The notes below the pieces were generated by a model. The model saw only the letters and a program-made list of their open reading frames with translations. It ran no database searches and was not told the DNA's origin. Below, in pieces: positions 12,375-23,759 of a DNA stretch of 64,000 nucleotides. This DNA comes from Hydrangea macrophylla. Lineage: Eukaryota > Streptophyta > Magnoliopsida > Cornales > Hydrangeaceae. Both the position numbers and the translations under genes were made by a program. Where the stretch lies: NCBI GenBank assembly GCA_033977485.1, contig CM066988.1:55117649-55181648 (forward strand), read 5' to 3'. Position 1 is the stretch's first letter; each line of letters starts with the position of its first letter.

Positions 12375-12605
12375 CTTGGTATGAAGGGATTGTGTTAGGC
12401 AAATGAAGTTTGCCCCTAGTTTGAGTAGGAAGTAGAATTCATAGGCAAACGAGGTACGTGACCAAAGTTTGCCCCTAGTTTGGTTGATGGTTCTTTGAAT
12501 GTTTTTGGCAAAAGAGGTAGGTGACCGAAGTTTGCCCCTTGTATAAAGGGTAGATAGTAAATTCAAGCAAACGAGGCAGGTAGCCGAAGTTTGCCCCTAG
12601 TGTGG
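12375..12605. repeat. Tandem array of about 62 bp carrying polypurine-tract-like cores
   Basis: Four units contain GTTTGCCCCT (near 12,409, 12,468, 12,530 and 12,588) and GGCAAACGAGGTAGGTGACC variants. On the minus strand each reads AGGGGCAAAC, the core of the true polypurine tract at 8549-8562. Confidence 0.7.
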
Positions 12606-12804
12606 AAGGTGATTTCTGGCTTGAGGCAAAGACCGTGACTTTAATCTCTCATATGCTCATAACTTTTACCTAGGCACTGGTGAAGTGACCTAGCGAGCTA
12701 TTTTCTCTCTTTCGTTATTGCTCACTCTGGATTTAGCTCTAATTTTTGCCTAGGCATCCTTTCACATTTTTGACCTAGCGAGCCATCCTTCTTGTCTTTT
12801 TAGA

Positions 12805-13070
12805 AAGTCTGCCTACGTACCCTCGAGTGGGGATCAGGTCCAATGTAGTTCGGACCAAGGCTTTGAAAGAAAGGGGGGTTGATTATGATGGTGTCGACCG
12901 AACTGATGCGGTTGCCTACGTATCCCCAAGTGGGAATCAGGTCGAGCGTAGTTTAAGGCAAAGACTTGAATGAGATTGTTTTGATTATGATGGTGTCGAC
13001 CGAACCGATGCAGTTGCCTACGTATCCCCGAGTAGGAATCAGGTCGAGCGTGGTTCAAAGCAAGGTCTTG
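12805..13070. repeat. Tandem repeat, about 105-bp unit
   Basis: Two to three units share GCCTACGTATCCCCGAGTGG, AATCAGGTCGAGCGTAGTT and GATGGTGTCGACCGAAC. A related single copy lies beside the polypurine tract at about 8721-8765, so this array may derive from the element's own 3' end. Confidence 0.7.
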
Positions 13071-14164
13071 AAAGAAATTAGTTGAGGGTTTTTCAAACCA
13101 ATCATCAAAGAAGTTTAAACTTAGGTCACTTGTGGTAGCCTTGAATAAGAAAATTCAGTTTCAGTCTCCCTTTCTTTTCTTTTCTTTTCTTTTTATTTTG
13201 AGGATTGATCCTTTTCACTTTCGCCTAGCCAGTCAATTTTGCTTTTTATGTAGTTAATTCATATGAGGTCTTTTGATCGCAATCTCGAAATTACATAATG
13301 TGAATGTTAGCTCTCAGAATTTGTTTGTGGTCGTTTGGAGCTTTTTGAAATATGATCTAGACACATTCTCATGATGTACCTTGAATTGTATAATTCTCTG
13401 CATCACCGAAATTTTCTTTCTTTCTTTTCCTCCATCATTTTGACTGGTTAGGGTTAGATTTTGGAAATCAACACCCTTTTTGCTCTAACTTTTGCCTAGG
13501 TGCCCTTTTCGGGTTTTTAACCTAGCAAGCTTTTTTTTTTCTTTTTTGTTTTTTTGAAAGTGGAGATGAAACGCACTAAAATGTTTGGCTACTATCAAGG
13601 ACCAAGTCTGCACAGATTCGCATGGCTATCTATTGGGTTAGGCCCAAGGCTTTGAAATGGTGAAAAAAAAAGGTGTTGGGCAAGCCCCAAGTCCTAGTTC
13701 CAACTATGTCTTTTTGAGATTTGAGCAAAAGCATCTTTAAATTCTTAAAGTAAGACTATTCAATTCTCGGCTCTTCATCAGCGTTAGCAAAAAATTAACT
13801 TTGACCTTTTCAGGATTCTTTTTTTTTTGTTTGATGCAAAAGAATTTTTTTTAGCATAGTAATATCCATGGTAATTTGAAAAGTGACACTTCAGTTCAAC
13901 GATTCGTACATTTATGACTAGACACATCAGGTTAAGCAAAATGAGATTTCATTCTATTAAAAGAGGAGGATTACATTACTCAACACAGACTCATAACAAC
14001 TAGATGACAGACAAACTCGACAACAAGACTAAACTTCAAAACATATAACAAACTCGACTTGACTCGACCTGGTCTCAAATAGAGTGTCATAGTGACTCGC
14101 TTATTCTTATCATTATTTTTAGCAACAGTTCCAAACACTATCAACTCATCGCGTAGCTTCAATA
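13071..14164 (-). other. Tat-like element, stretch without pol
   Basis: Protease, RT and integrase would be expected downstream of gag on the minus strand here. None of their motifs can be read. The sequence is AT-rich with T-runs and no supported gene. Confidence 0.6.
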
Positions 14165-15600
14165 ATCATTGGCCTCAGTGAAGGGGATCATTTGAAAGGA
14201 TAGGCCAGGGGCTTAGGTTCAATGAAGCTAACATTTTGGGTGACATGGGGTTGGATGGGTAGTGGCTCGATGATTCTTCGGTCAATGAGGTCTTGGATAT
14301 CATGGTAGAGACGTATGCACCAGTCGGTGTCATGGCCTGGGCCTTGGTGGTAGGAACATTGTTTGGATAGGTCACAATTAGGTGGTGGGGGATTGACATG
14401 AGACTGAATGAGTTGGAGGAACCCCTTTTTTAGCAAGCGGCCTAAGGCTACGGAGGGGGAGATATCTAGCTTGGAAAATTCACGGGGTACCCTGTTTTGG
14501 TAAGAATGGCTAGGTGAGTTGTTTTGGTTTATAAGCTGGTATGGTCGGGGAGAATAGGCCATGGGTTAGTTACTAAGGATGTTGACATCTGAAGGGTTTC
14601 AGGAGTAGTCGGGCCTCTTGGACTAGCTTTGTGATTCTTCATTCTTGATCTTTCCTTCCTTGATTGCATCCTCAATTCTAGTCCCAATCTCAAACAGTTC
14701 TTCAAATGTTGAGATGAACTGGTAGAATAGTTTCTCATGGTATAGCAGTTGTAGATTCTTGATCAACATCCTGACTTGTTCCTTTTTGACTGGTCAATGG
14801 GTCATTTGGGCCACTTTGTTCCTCCATCTACTTGAGAACACAGCGAAGGACTCATTAAAGTTCCGCCGGGTAGTCTCCAGATCCCGAATGGTGACATCAA
14901 GCTCTTGGTTATAGGAGTAATGATCAACGAAGACCTGGACTATATCTTCCCAAGTTTGCGTCTTAGAAACCTCCAAGGTCAGAAACTAGGATAGAGCAGC
15001 CTTGGCGAGGGTTTGAGGGAACAACATTACGATGTGCTCATGGGTGCAGCCCATTGATTGAAAAACACTTATGCAGAACTTTATGTGGCTCTTTGGATTC
15101 CCAGTTCCATCAAAATGGTCAATTTCAGGCATCTTGAAGTTCTCCGGTAGTTTCAACTTAACAGGCTCAAAAAGGCATTACAAATCTAGCATATAGTCAT
15201 CGATCCCTTTGATTTTCCTCTGTACGCTTTCTAGCTTATCAACCTTGTCCATTTTTTCTTGTAATTTCTTCTCATACATAGGTAGCGGAACCCCTTGAAA
15301 CCATTCTTCTTCTCCACCGTTCTCATATACAGGTATGGTAGGTGGTATAAACCCCGACGGAGGTGGTGGCATGAACCCTGGCGGTGGTGGTGGGAACCCA
15401 GGTGGGTATTGTGGCTGTTGCTGTTTCAGGTCTTCCATGAATTTCAAGACTTGGGCTAGGCTGTTGGACTGCTGATTTATGGTTACTCCTAACTCGGTGA
15501 CCTTGTTTTCTAACTCTTCCTGATTCAAGCTGAAATAACTTGGCGGGATGATCCTGACCAAACGGTTGTCTGAATTTCTGACCCAAGACGAGGATCCTAG
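14165..15600 (-). pseudogene. Tat/Ogre-lineage gag, decayed
   Basis: A single minus-strand frame is gag-like but broken by several stops (for example near 15,178, 14,985 and 14,795). It opens with a coiled-coil-like stretch and a proline-rich tract (PPGFPPPPPGFMPPPP), followed by a DHFDGTGNPKSHIKF block and the gag core (QTWEDIVQVFVDHY, then NESFAVFSSRWRNK), and a histidine/cysteine segment CSYHQGPGHDTDWC near 14,340. These are hallmarks of Tat/Ogre gag, which packages element RNA. At least two of the stops (near 14,985 and 14,795) fit single transitions. No pol frame follows. Confidence 0.8.
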
Positions 15601-15904
15601 TTGCTAACTTTGGGAATCTATAGTGACAGATAGATTTGAAAGAATTGTATCAGATTCTGACAGTGACAACTTTAGATAGACAATGACAGTGATGTTATCA
15701 AATGTGGACTGACTTATGTATAGACTGACTGAGACAGTATGTGTAGACTGATCGGAATAGTGCATGCAAATAAGACAAGCATGCGGATGCTGGCCTTAAT
15801 CTATATGATGCTCCTACTTCTAACGGATAACAATTAAGCAAGTAAGGTCCTAGCCATACAGAGTGTGCTAACTTTACTTTCTAGTATGATCACTATGGGG
15901 GAAA
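15601..15904 (-). other. Leader segment of the Tat-like element
   Basis: Between gag and the leader tandem array; no gene is seen. Confidence 0.45.
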
Positions 15905-16330
15905 GAAGAATTTCCAGGATATTTGGGAGGTTCTGGGGATTTTCTAGAACTTATGAGAATTTGGATAGAGTTTCTGGGGAAAATAGGCATATTTGGGAAA
16001 TCTGAGAGATTTGGACAGAGTTTCTAGTGCATTTAGAAAATCTATGAGATTTGGATAGAGTTTCTGGGAGAAACTGGTCATATCTGGATAATCCGGGGGA
16101 CTTATACAGAGTTTTTGGGAGAAATTGGTCATATCTGGGTAATCCGGGGGATTTGGATAGAGTTTCTAGGAGAAATTGTTTATGTTTGGGGAGAAATTGG
16201 TGCATTTGGGAAATCTGGTTATGTCTGGGTATTTCTAGGATATTTAAACAGAGTTTCTGGGAAAAACTGGTCAATTTGGAAAATTTAGACAAAGTTTGTG
16301 GGAGAAACTGTGATATCCGGATGAGTTGGG
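15905..16330. repeat. Tandem array in the Tat-like leader, about 50-bp unit
   Basis: About eight diverged units contain GATTTGGATAGAGTTTCTGG and GAGAAACTGGTCATATCTGG, some with AATCCGGGGG. The array lies between PBS and gag, which would give the element RNA a repetitive 5' leader. Confidence 0.75.
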
Positions 16331-16971
16331 CAGGGCTTCTAGGAAAAGCATGTGTATATTACAAGAGCATGTGATTATGGTGATCATATTATCTAGCAAA
16401 TTTTCATGCTCTTATGTCTTAGGACCAACAAACAAAGTTTACGGTGTATATCTTTGTGAGTATGGAGTAGACATCCTTGTCATGGTGCCTAGGTAGGTCA
16501 ACTCAATGTGATCACATGTGAGTGATTGCCTTGGGGATCATAAGAAAGAGGTTCTATTCTATGCCACATAAGCGTCTACACCGCGCAGGTAATCCCTTAG
16601 GGCATACAACAGTTATATCACATTGTCCTATCTAAAAAGACAAATGAACAGCCCTATGAAAGGTTCCATAGGAATCTATATGAAAAGGCTGGGTTTAGTC
16701 AAAGAGGGTCCGTTGACGAGAGTTCCAATATACCGTCAGAGAGACAGTACGGAGGTTTTTACTCTTTTTATATACCTTTGAAGGTACAGTATCAATGGTG
16801 ACTTATGACTTGGCACAACAAGACCTGAACAATGTCAGCGTCGCGTTTCAGACACAGTCGGAGGGAAAATGCAGGAGTGCATTGTAATGAACCAAACACA
16901 GTAAAAAGATGATTTTAAGGAAGCTTCTTATGAGTCAAACCTCTCTATTATTTTGTTTTAAAAATAAAAAA
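16331..16971 (-). other. Tat-like element 5' leader without genes
   Basis: Non-coding sequence between the leader array and the PBS. No gene is supported. Confidence 0.5.
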
Positions 16972-16989
16972 TCCCCAGTGGAGTCGCCA
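16972..16989 (-). other. Primer-binding site matching tRNA-Arg
   Basis: The plus strand reads TCCCCAGTGGAGTCGCCA, so the minus strand is TGGCGACTCCACTGGGGA, complementary to the 3' end of plant tRNA-Arg as used by Tat/Ogre elements. It lies 3 bp from the 5' LTR and fixes the element's orientation as minus. Confidence 0.85.
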
Positions 16990-16992
16990 GAT

Positions 16993-19900
16993 TGTGGACA
17001 CATGGAATCCGGGAATCTACCCTCGTTTTCCTTCCCGGGGTTTCGGAATTGATTTTCCTTTGTTTTGAAATTGATTTGAAAAAGGAAAAGAACAAGAAGG
17101 TCTGTTGAAAACAGGTACAGAGTCGTCACTTGGTCTTTAGGGAACCAAGAAACCCAATTTGACTCACCCAAATGGATAAAGGGCACTGGCCCTTCATAAC
17201 CAAAGAACTTGGTTCGGGGTTTTGGTACGAGAGAGGAAGAAGCCTTTGCCTTGACTAAAACACCCTCAACTCGCCCCGTCTTTCGATGGGCCTCAATTAG
17301 CATCCAAATAATCATCTTATACTATGTTTGGTGCAACAATTAATACTATGATAGTATATTACATCACATAAGAAACTTGAAATGGAAGATCTAAAGATAA
17401 GATACCATTCATAAGATCTAAGCCAAGTATCACACAATGCAAAGTGAAAGATCACACAAACAAACCTAGGAAAAAAATGTCTAATCACATACCAAGTAAT
17501 AAAGTTTTCCTAATCTAAAGGGGACATGAATTGTTCTTGAAACAAATTAATCAAAGAAATCAAAAATATGCTTAGCAAGCTAATATAATGCATGTTAATC
17601 TTTGAGAAAAGAAGATCTCTCAATCCCCGGGACAGATGAAAAAGGAAGTTTTGATTGAGAGGGAGCATGAACATGTGACCAAGTTTATTCCTTATAATCT
17701 TCTTAGATTAGGAGTCACAAAAACCCCAAACCTTGCATGGATGCAATGTATGGTCTTATAATGTGCAAAGGTTGTAGAGTGTTTATGTACATGAATTTTC
17801 TAAAGTGACTTAGAAGTCTAAAATATGAATGAATGTGTAGAGGAAATCATCATGGGTATATACAAATGTAGTATGGACCACTTCCTAAAATATGAACTTA
17901 TTTGGAGTGCATGTAAGCATCAAATCAAAGAATGAAAGTAAAAGTATGCTTGCTGTGAATAGTGGACAGAACAATGGACTTATATTGTGAAAATGGAAAA
18001 GTGAGGTTAGATGTGTTTTTAATGCATGATTTTTTATGGAGATCATTCTTATTGTGTCTAAAACACATATCAAAAAGCCAATCTACAATAACTATTACAG
18101 ATTGAGAGAAATCATATAAAATAGAGGTTACTCAGAAACAGAGTCCATACTATCGACTGAAATGTTGAAAAATCTTAGAAAATGCAAACAAAACATCTAG
18201 AGGCCCATATTATACATAAAGTTCCCTAAGACACTGAAGTTCAGGGGAAAAAAGAATTGGGACCACTCCTTTTGGAAAAGTTTTCTGAAAGACAAGTTAA
18301 AAGTCAACCTAGCTGCTGTGACAGCAAAAGCAGAATATATGGAAGCAATGTTTGGGTCAAAATGGAACCCTTCCAAGTGTTTCCAAGTCAAACCAAAAAT
18401 CATGGGTGTTCTCTAATGGATTAGAAAGACTTTCCAGTTGGTCTTGCATCCATACATTGACTATTGAACTTAGAATAATATTTTAAAGTTGAAGAACTCT
18501 CTGTTTTGAAGATTTCTTAAGAAAATAAGGTTTATTTCTTGGAATCCAAATATTGGGAGTTTTAGAGGGGTTTTGAAATAGGGTTTTGAAAGCATATTTT
18601 CAACATCAAATGGAGATTATAACCTCTTGGAATATCAGCATCAAACTCAAGTAAAGAACTTCCAAGATTGTTGGAGAGATTTGTTTTCATTTGAGCATAA
18701 CTTCAAGAATACTTTGAAAGTATTGAAGGTTTACTCATCATCTATGTTTTTGAGGTTAAGAGCTACTATCCATAAGGATTCACTCACCTCAAACTTCATG
18801 TCATCACTTAGATGATTATGAACTAGTAAGTAATCAAAGAAAAATCAAGAAGAAATGGGGGAAGAAGAGATGAACATATATATAAACAAGCAAGTAATAG
18901 ATGATCGATAATCAATGTGATATTGGACTTGTAGCTTGGTGTTTCACTCATAGATATTGACATTTGGACATGGAAGTAGCTTCCTAACTCAAGAATGGTA
19001 ATTGGGGGGTATTTGAATGTGAAGTATATAAGAGATAATGGAAGAAAAAAATATTAGAACTCACTTTCTAATAGAAAATCAGTGGAAAAAGCTCCCTTTC
19101 TCTCTTCTAAACCTATCTCTATCTCTCTTTCTCTCTACACCTTTTTGCACTTGGCCCCCCCAAATGAAGAGCAAAGGGAGGGGTTTATATAGGCCAATTT
19201 GGGTTGGTTTTGAGATTTAGAAAGTGTTTCCATTGGTCCCAAACATATGTGAACAAGAAACTACGTCGTTTTGGCTTTCAATTATTCAATTTGGACCCCC
19301 AAAATAAATTACAAAAATGAATTCCGCCGGGGTTGAGTGTCGCCGTGGCACTAGCCATGTGCCACCGCGACAGTGTCCTAGTGCCGCCGCGGCACTGCTC
19401 CTCAAATGCCCAGAAAATGCTGTTTAGGCCCCTAGAGGTTCCGGCATTCGCGAAAAGGCCCTATTTCGTCCGAAATTTGCAAAAAAATGCATACGAACTC
19501 CAATTTGAGCTTGTGATAAACTATTGGAAAGATAATGGAGTCTACTTCTAATAAAAAAAAAGTAGTTTAGATTCAGGTCACCTTGAAAAGTTTTGCAGTA
19601 TTTGCGATAAAAGCCGATTTGATCTTCTTTTTCACCTTCGGGAATTCATAGTAAATTCGTTTTAAATCTAGAATTTACGTACGATGTACCGTTGGAAAGA
19701 TATTAACCTATAGTATCCATGAAAAATGTTTGAAAAATTACACAATCCTCCAGTTTCAAAGTCAACTTTTAGGTCAAATCGATCAAACCTAGGATCTCCA
19801 GGATGTTCTGGAAAACTTTGGGAGCTCCCAAGAGCTGACGTTTTTGTCCAATTTTCTTTTCAAACTCATTTTAATACTTTTCACATGATCTACTATGATC

Positions 19901-20270
19901 TCGGAACTTTCTGGATAATTTGGACGATTTTGGTCAAATCCTGGTCAAACCTGGTCAAACTTATGTTAAACCGGTCAACGAGGACTTTTCGGGAACTTCC
20001 GGGACTTCCGGGGGTCTCTGGGAGCTGGCGATTTCATTTGATTTTGCTTCAAAACTCATTTTTAATTCTTTTTTTATGACATAGCATGTTTCCAAAACTT
20101 TTGATCCAAATTTGGGAGATTTTAGGCTTTTAGGGGCATTTTGGTCATTCTGAGCATTTTGAGAGATAGAATTAATTTACAGGAGTCCTTTTTAAGTCTT
20201 TTTCGATCATTGTGAACCACCAAGCTATGGGTCTCCTAAATCTGATAGTCGACAAAATGGGGTGTCTACA
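16993..20270 (-). repeat. 5' LTR of the Tat/Ogre-like element
   Basis: This 3,278-bp copy matches 5308-8548. Its minus-strand TATA box is at 19,184-19,193. The W-box cluster is retained (GTCAA at 19,933, 19,944, 19,954 and 19,974; a fifth core near 19,965 has mutated). Open frames inside have no family support. Confidence 0.88.
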
Positions 20271-21181
20271 ATGTGTTGTTCCATGAATTCCGGAAATTGA
20301 GACGCGAATGGGCACGTAAGTGTAGAATGTGAAGGATCGGAACATATTTGACAAATTTCATAAGAGGGTGAACCCGACGTTTGATTCATTGTCATAAATC
20401 GGTCAAGTTTTTTAGATAGTTCTTGTATTTCGATTGAATGACTTTACTTGAAACGCTCATTTGGCTTGGGTTTAGGTGAAGACACCCCTCAGGACATACC
20501 TACACGGCTTGATGCAACGAATTATCACTTAATGTTTCAAAAAAATTTCATGCTTACGGTGCTTTTATGTAAGAAGGTACCTGCATAAATGGCATCGACG
20601 GTATTACGAAGTGAGGGAACAAGTCCCTCGTAGAAGATTTGTACCAATTGCCACTTGGGAATTTGATGATATGGGTAAGAGCGCAATAGTTCTTTAAATT
20701 GTTCCCAAGTGTCATAGAGCGTTTCCCCCTTCTTGCATCACAAAATTCATAATAGATTTTCTTATTTGATAAGTTCTTGTGATGGGGAAAAACTTTTGTA
20801 AAAATGCGATATGTAATGCTTCCCATATTTTAATAGTGTTCGGCTCACGAGACTGGAGCCAATGCTTAGCTGTATCCTTTAAGGAGAATGGAAAGAGACG
20901 CAATTTTAATTCATCATTAGTTAGATTTTGGATTTTCAATGTAGCGCATATGTCATGGAACTCTCCTAAGTGATGATAATGATCTTTTTTAATACAGCCA
21001 TGGAATGAAGGGAGGAGCACGATGGTAGATGATTTATCTCAAAGTGAGATACCGTCACCTCCGGTAATTCGATACCTACTTGTGGCGTATAGGTCGTAGG
21101 AATGAAATAATCCATAAGCTGAGGAGGTGGAGGTACATTCGGGTTATTTTCATTTTTTCCGTTGTTTCTAAAGTCAGTCAT
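20271..21181 (-). pseudogene. Athila-lineage gag N-terminal part (decayed)
   Basis: A minus-strand start at 21,181 (MTDFRNNGKNENNPNVPPPP) leads through two frameshifts into a gag core readable within 21,020-20,554: RLFPFSLKDTAKHWLQSREP and FLQKFFPITRTYQIRKS. These match the gag core of the intact Athila element (about 37,100-37,250). The frame runs into the Tat-like element at 20,270 and resumes at 5307. It is broken and cannot give a full protein. Confidence 0.78.
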
Positions 21182-21194
21182 TGGAATAGGTTCG

Positions 21195-23308
21195 TGTCAT
21201 ATCCGTTCCAAAATTTCATAGTTTTAAAATGCATGATTTGAGGTTTTGTGAAATTATTAATGCTTATTAATAATTTAAGCTGAAGTTGACTGTGAGTCAA
21301 TGGTGAGGTGTCAGTGGAGACACGGAAACTTGAAAGTTCATATTTCATTGGTATGACTAAATGACATTTATGTGATTTAAATGTTATTGATATATCTGAT
21401 ATTCTAGTGAATAGTAAATATACCTGTGTAGTATAATTTTTGGTAATTTTGATATCGTGATATATCATTTTGAGAACTGTAGTGAGAACGTGAGTGATGC
21501 GTTATATAAAGGGTAGGTGGTATAGAGATTCCATGGATTTTAGTTTTGGATCCTTATTTTGGACCCAAACAGAACTTAGTTGGAAACTTTCATAAATTTT
21601 AGTTTTCACTCGTGAAATAATAAAGTAGACATATAAGACGTTTCGGAAGATAACTAGAAGTTTTGGAAACTCGTGGGGAGATAGACATAATTTACAAAAG
21701 TTGTGTCTATAAATAGAAAGGATGAGATTTCATTTCTCGCAACTTTCTAAAAATATCTTGAGAGAGGAGAGAGAAAAGAGAGATTTGGTTGCCACGAGCT
21801 TTGCGACGCCGATTGACGACCGTTTGTCTGTCAGATTTTATCCGGATTTGAGATTTGAAATCCTCGAGGTAAGAGCTTCATTTTGATACCTCTTAGGCCT
21901 AGTTTGGCTTAGTTTTCTGAAAATCTCATTTCTAGGAAATTGGGGAAAACCCAATAAAACTAGTAGGAATCGCCTATAATTTGAGATCTGACGTTCATTT
22001 GGGCCTCTAGTGCATCCTTCAAAGTTTCGGAAAGATCGCACGAGGTATGAATTCTAGATCTATGAAATACATGAGATTTTCATGTTTTGACTATCGACTT
22101 TGATATTTTGGATCCGGGCAAAATTTATGTATTAGTTAGGCCCGTTAATTATGCACGTGAAATTATATGAAAAGCATGTATATATGTTTATGTGAGCATG
22201 TTATGTGTATACATGGGTCAAAGGGGAGTTTGGTGCAATTTCATCCGGGGTTGTAAGCTCCTCGAACCTTGAGGATTTGATGAATGTGATTATGGTTGTG
22301 TCTGGTATGGAGGAGGGCCCAACCAGGACACGGTACCTGGTATGGAGGAAGGCCCAACCAGTGTACGGGATGCGTGGGAGAGGTGTGCCTTCCACAACAT
22401 GGGTTTTATTTACCAGATGAATGCGTACCACTCACCCTAGAGACTATTTCTATGCATTTTTTATGCTTAAACCATGAATTGTCATATAAGCATACATTTA
22501 GAATTGTACACTCAGCATATAGCTGAGCAGTGGAGATTTACTCCATTGCAGGTGATAAGAAGTGAGGAAAGAAGAAGCGTGAGGAGTGAGGCTGAAGAAT
22601 GCCGAGAGAACACTCTTGTTTATACTTTTGTTTTAGTTTCCAACATGTAATAAGAATTGGAATTTGTGATATGTTGTAATCGAATCTTGTTATGGGTTGG
22701 ATTAGTACTTGTAATCCCTAGTAAACGTATTTGTACATGTGTTGAATCGTGGATTATAATCGTGTTGTTGATGGGAATTAGTTTGCAGACCTTTGGTTTT
22801 GAATGCTGCAGATTTGAGTTTTACTGAAAGGAATCAGTTGACTGGTCAGTGTTTCAGTCGATTGGACCTCTGTGTGCTTGAGATAATTCTTTCTAATTTT
22901 AAAGGCTCCAGTCGACTAGATGAGTTTTCAGTCGACTGTTTCCTGCACGAAAATACCACATTCTGCATGCATAGTACCCAGTCGACTGAACAAAGCATCA
23001 ATCGACTGAAAAATTGAGGCCCCAGTCGACTGAGTCCCCGACACAGTAGATTGGATAGGGCTGTTTATCTTTTTAAACTTTCTGCTTCAGATCTTCAATT
23101 GACTGGACCCCTGATCAGTCGACTGGACCCCTGTTTCTAAAAATGAATTCTTTTGAAACAATTTCAACTAAGCAAAACTTTTTATAACTATGATTTTAAA
23201 GGATTTTACTTATGTTTTCCGCTGCTATTTTACTTTAATGGAATTGGATGAGCCTTGGTGGCGTGCCACGTGTCGTATTTCTGCACATCAGCGGGATGGG
23301 TTGTGACA
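21195..23308 (+). mobile_element. Solo LTR of a Tekay-type chromovirus
   Basis: A 2,114-bp LTR with TGTCA/TGACA termini is flanked by a perfect 5-bp duplication, GTTCG at 21,190-21,194 and 23,309-23,313. Its start (TGTCATATCCGTTCC) and end (complement of CACGTGGCACGCCACCAAGG) resemble the LTRs at 50,217 and 56,966, in the opposite orientation. A TATA box, TTATATAAAG, sits near 21,502-21,511. No internal region remains, so LTR-LTR recombination has removed the body. Confidence 0.85.
22836..23130. repeat. Cluster of CAGTCGACTG palindromes in the solo LTR
   Basis: About eight copies or near copies of the 10-bp palindrome CAGTCGACTG lie irregularly spaced over 300 bp, separated by unrelated AT-rich sequence. 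This is not a simple tandem repeat. Confidence 0.7.
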
Positions 23309-23734
23309 GTTCGATGTTAATAGTTTGAGTTTTTTTTAAACGTTTAAGGGTACTTTGAATTTCGACCTGAAATAACGACGACGGTTTCGGAGTTAATTTG
23401 TCGTCTAACAATAACCGAGCTCTAAGAAGCTTGGGTTGAGGACCTCAGGACTCTTAGGGTACGTTCAAGTTCAGGGTCGAAAGAATGTAAAGCTGGTTTA
23501 CTCGAACGTGTACCAAACAGAAATTAAAAAAAACGACACTAAGATAAAGACTGACTCAAACAAATACGAAAGACAATCACGCAAATAAGACAACAAGCAC
23601 ACAACAACTATGATGCATGAAAGTTATCCTGTAATGCAGTGATTCGCGTCAAAGCCCAGCGCCCCGGGTTTTTTAGCTAATGCATGTACAAATCACCCCT
23701 AAACAAGGGTATCTATGCTTTACTTTAAAAGATT
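23309..23734 (-). other. Leader of the Athila-lineage remnant
   Basis: Sequence between gag and the PBS on the minus strand; no gene is seen. Confidence 0.5.
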
Positions 23735-23748
23735 CGGCAACGGCGCCA
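23735..23748 (-). other. Primer-binding site matching tRNA-Asp (Athila remnant)
   Basis: The minus strand reads TGGCGCCGTTGCCG, the first 14 bases of the tRNA-Asp PBS seen intact at 36,583-36,600. It lies 11 bp from the LTR edge, similar to the 13-bp gap in the intact Athila element. Confidence 0.75.
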
Positions 23749-23759
23749 AAATTTGATCT

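Larger units (their letters stand above)
5308..20270 (-). mobile_element. Tat/Ogre-like non-autonomous LTR retrotransposon
   Basis: The element is 14,963 bp, read on the minus strand: 5' LTR 20,270-16,993, tRNA-Arg PBS, leader with a tandem array, decayed gag, long tandem-repeat region, polypurine tract, 3' LTR 8548-5308. Flanks are ATATG (5303-5307) and ATGTG (20,271-20,275), a 5-bp target duplication with one mismatch. It splits the gag of the Athila-lineage remnant. No RT, RNase H or integrase can be read anywhere inside, so it would depend on a partner's enzymes. The two LTRs differ visibly by many substitutions and indels, so it is older than the elements at 34,902 and 50,217. Confidence 0.85.

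Noticed and set aside
16972..16989. tRNA gene
   Set aside because: Only 18 bases match the tRNA-Arg 3' end, and it sits next to an LTR, so it is a primer-binding site.
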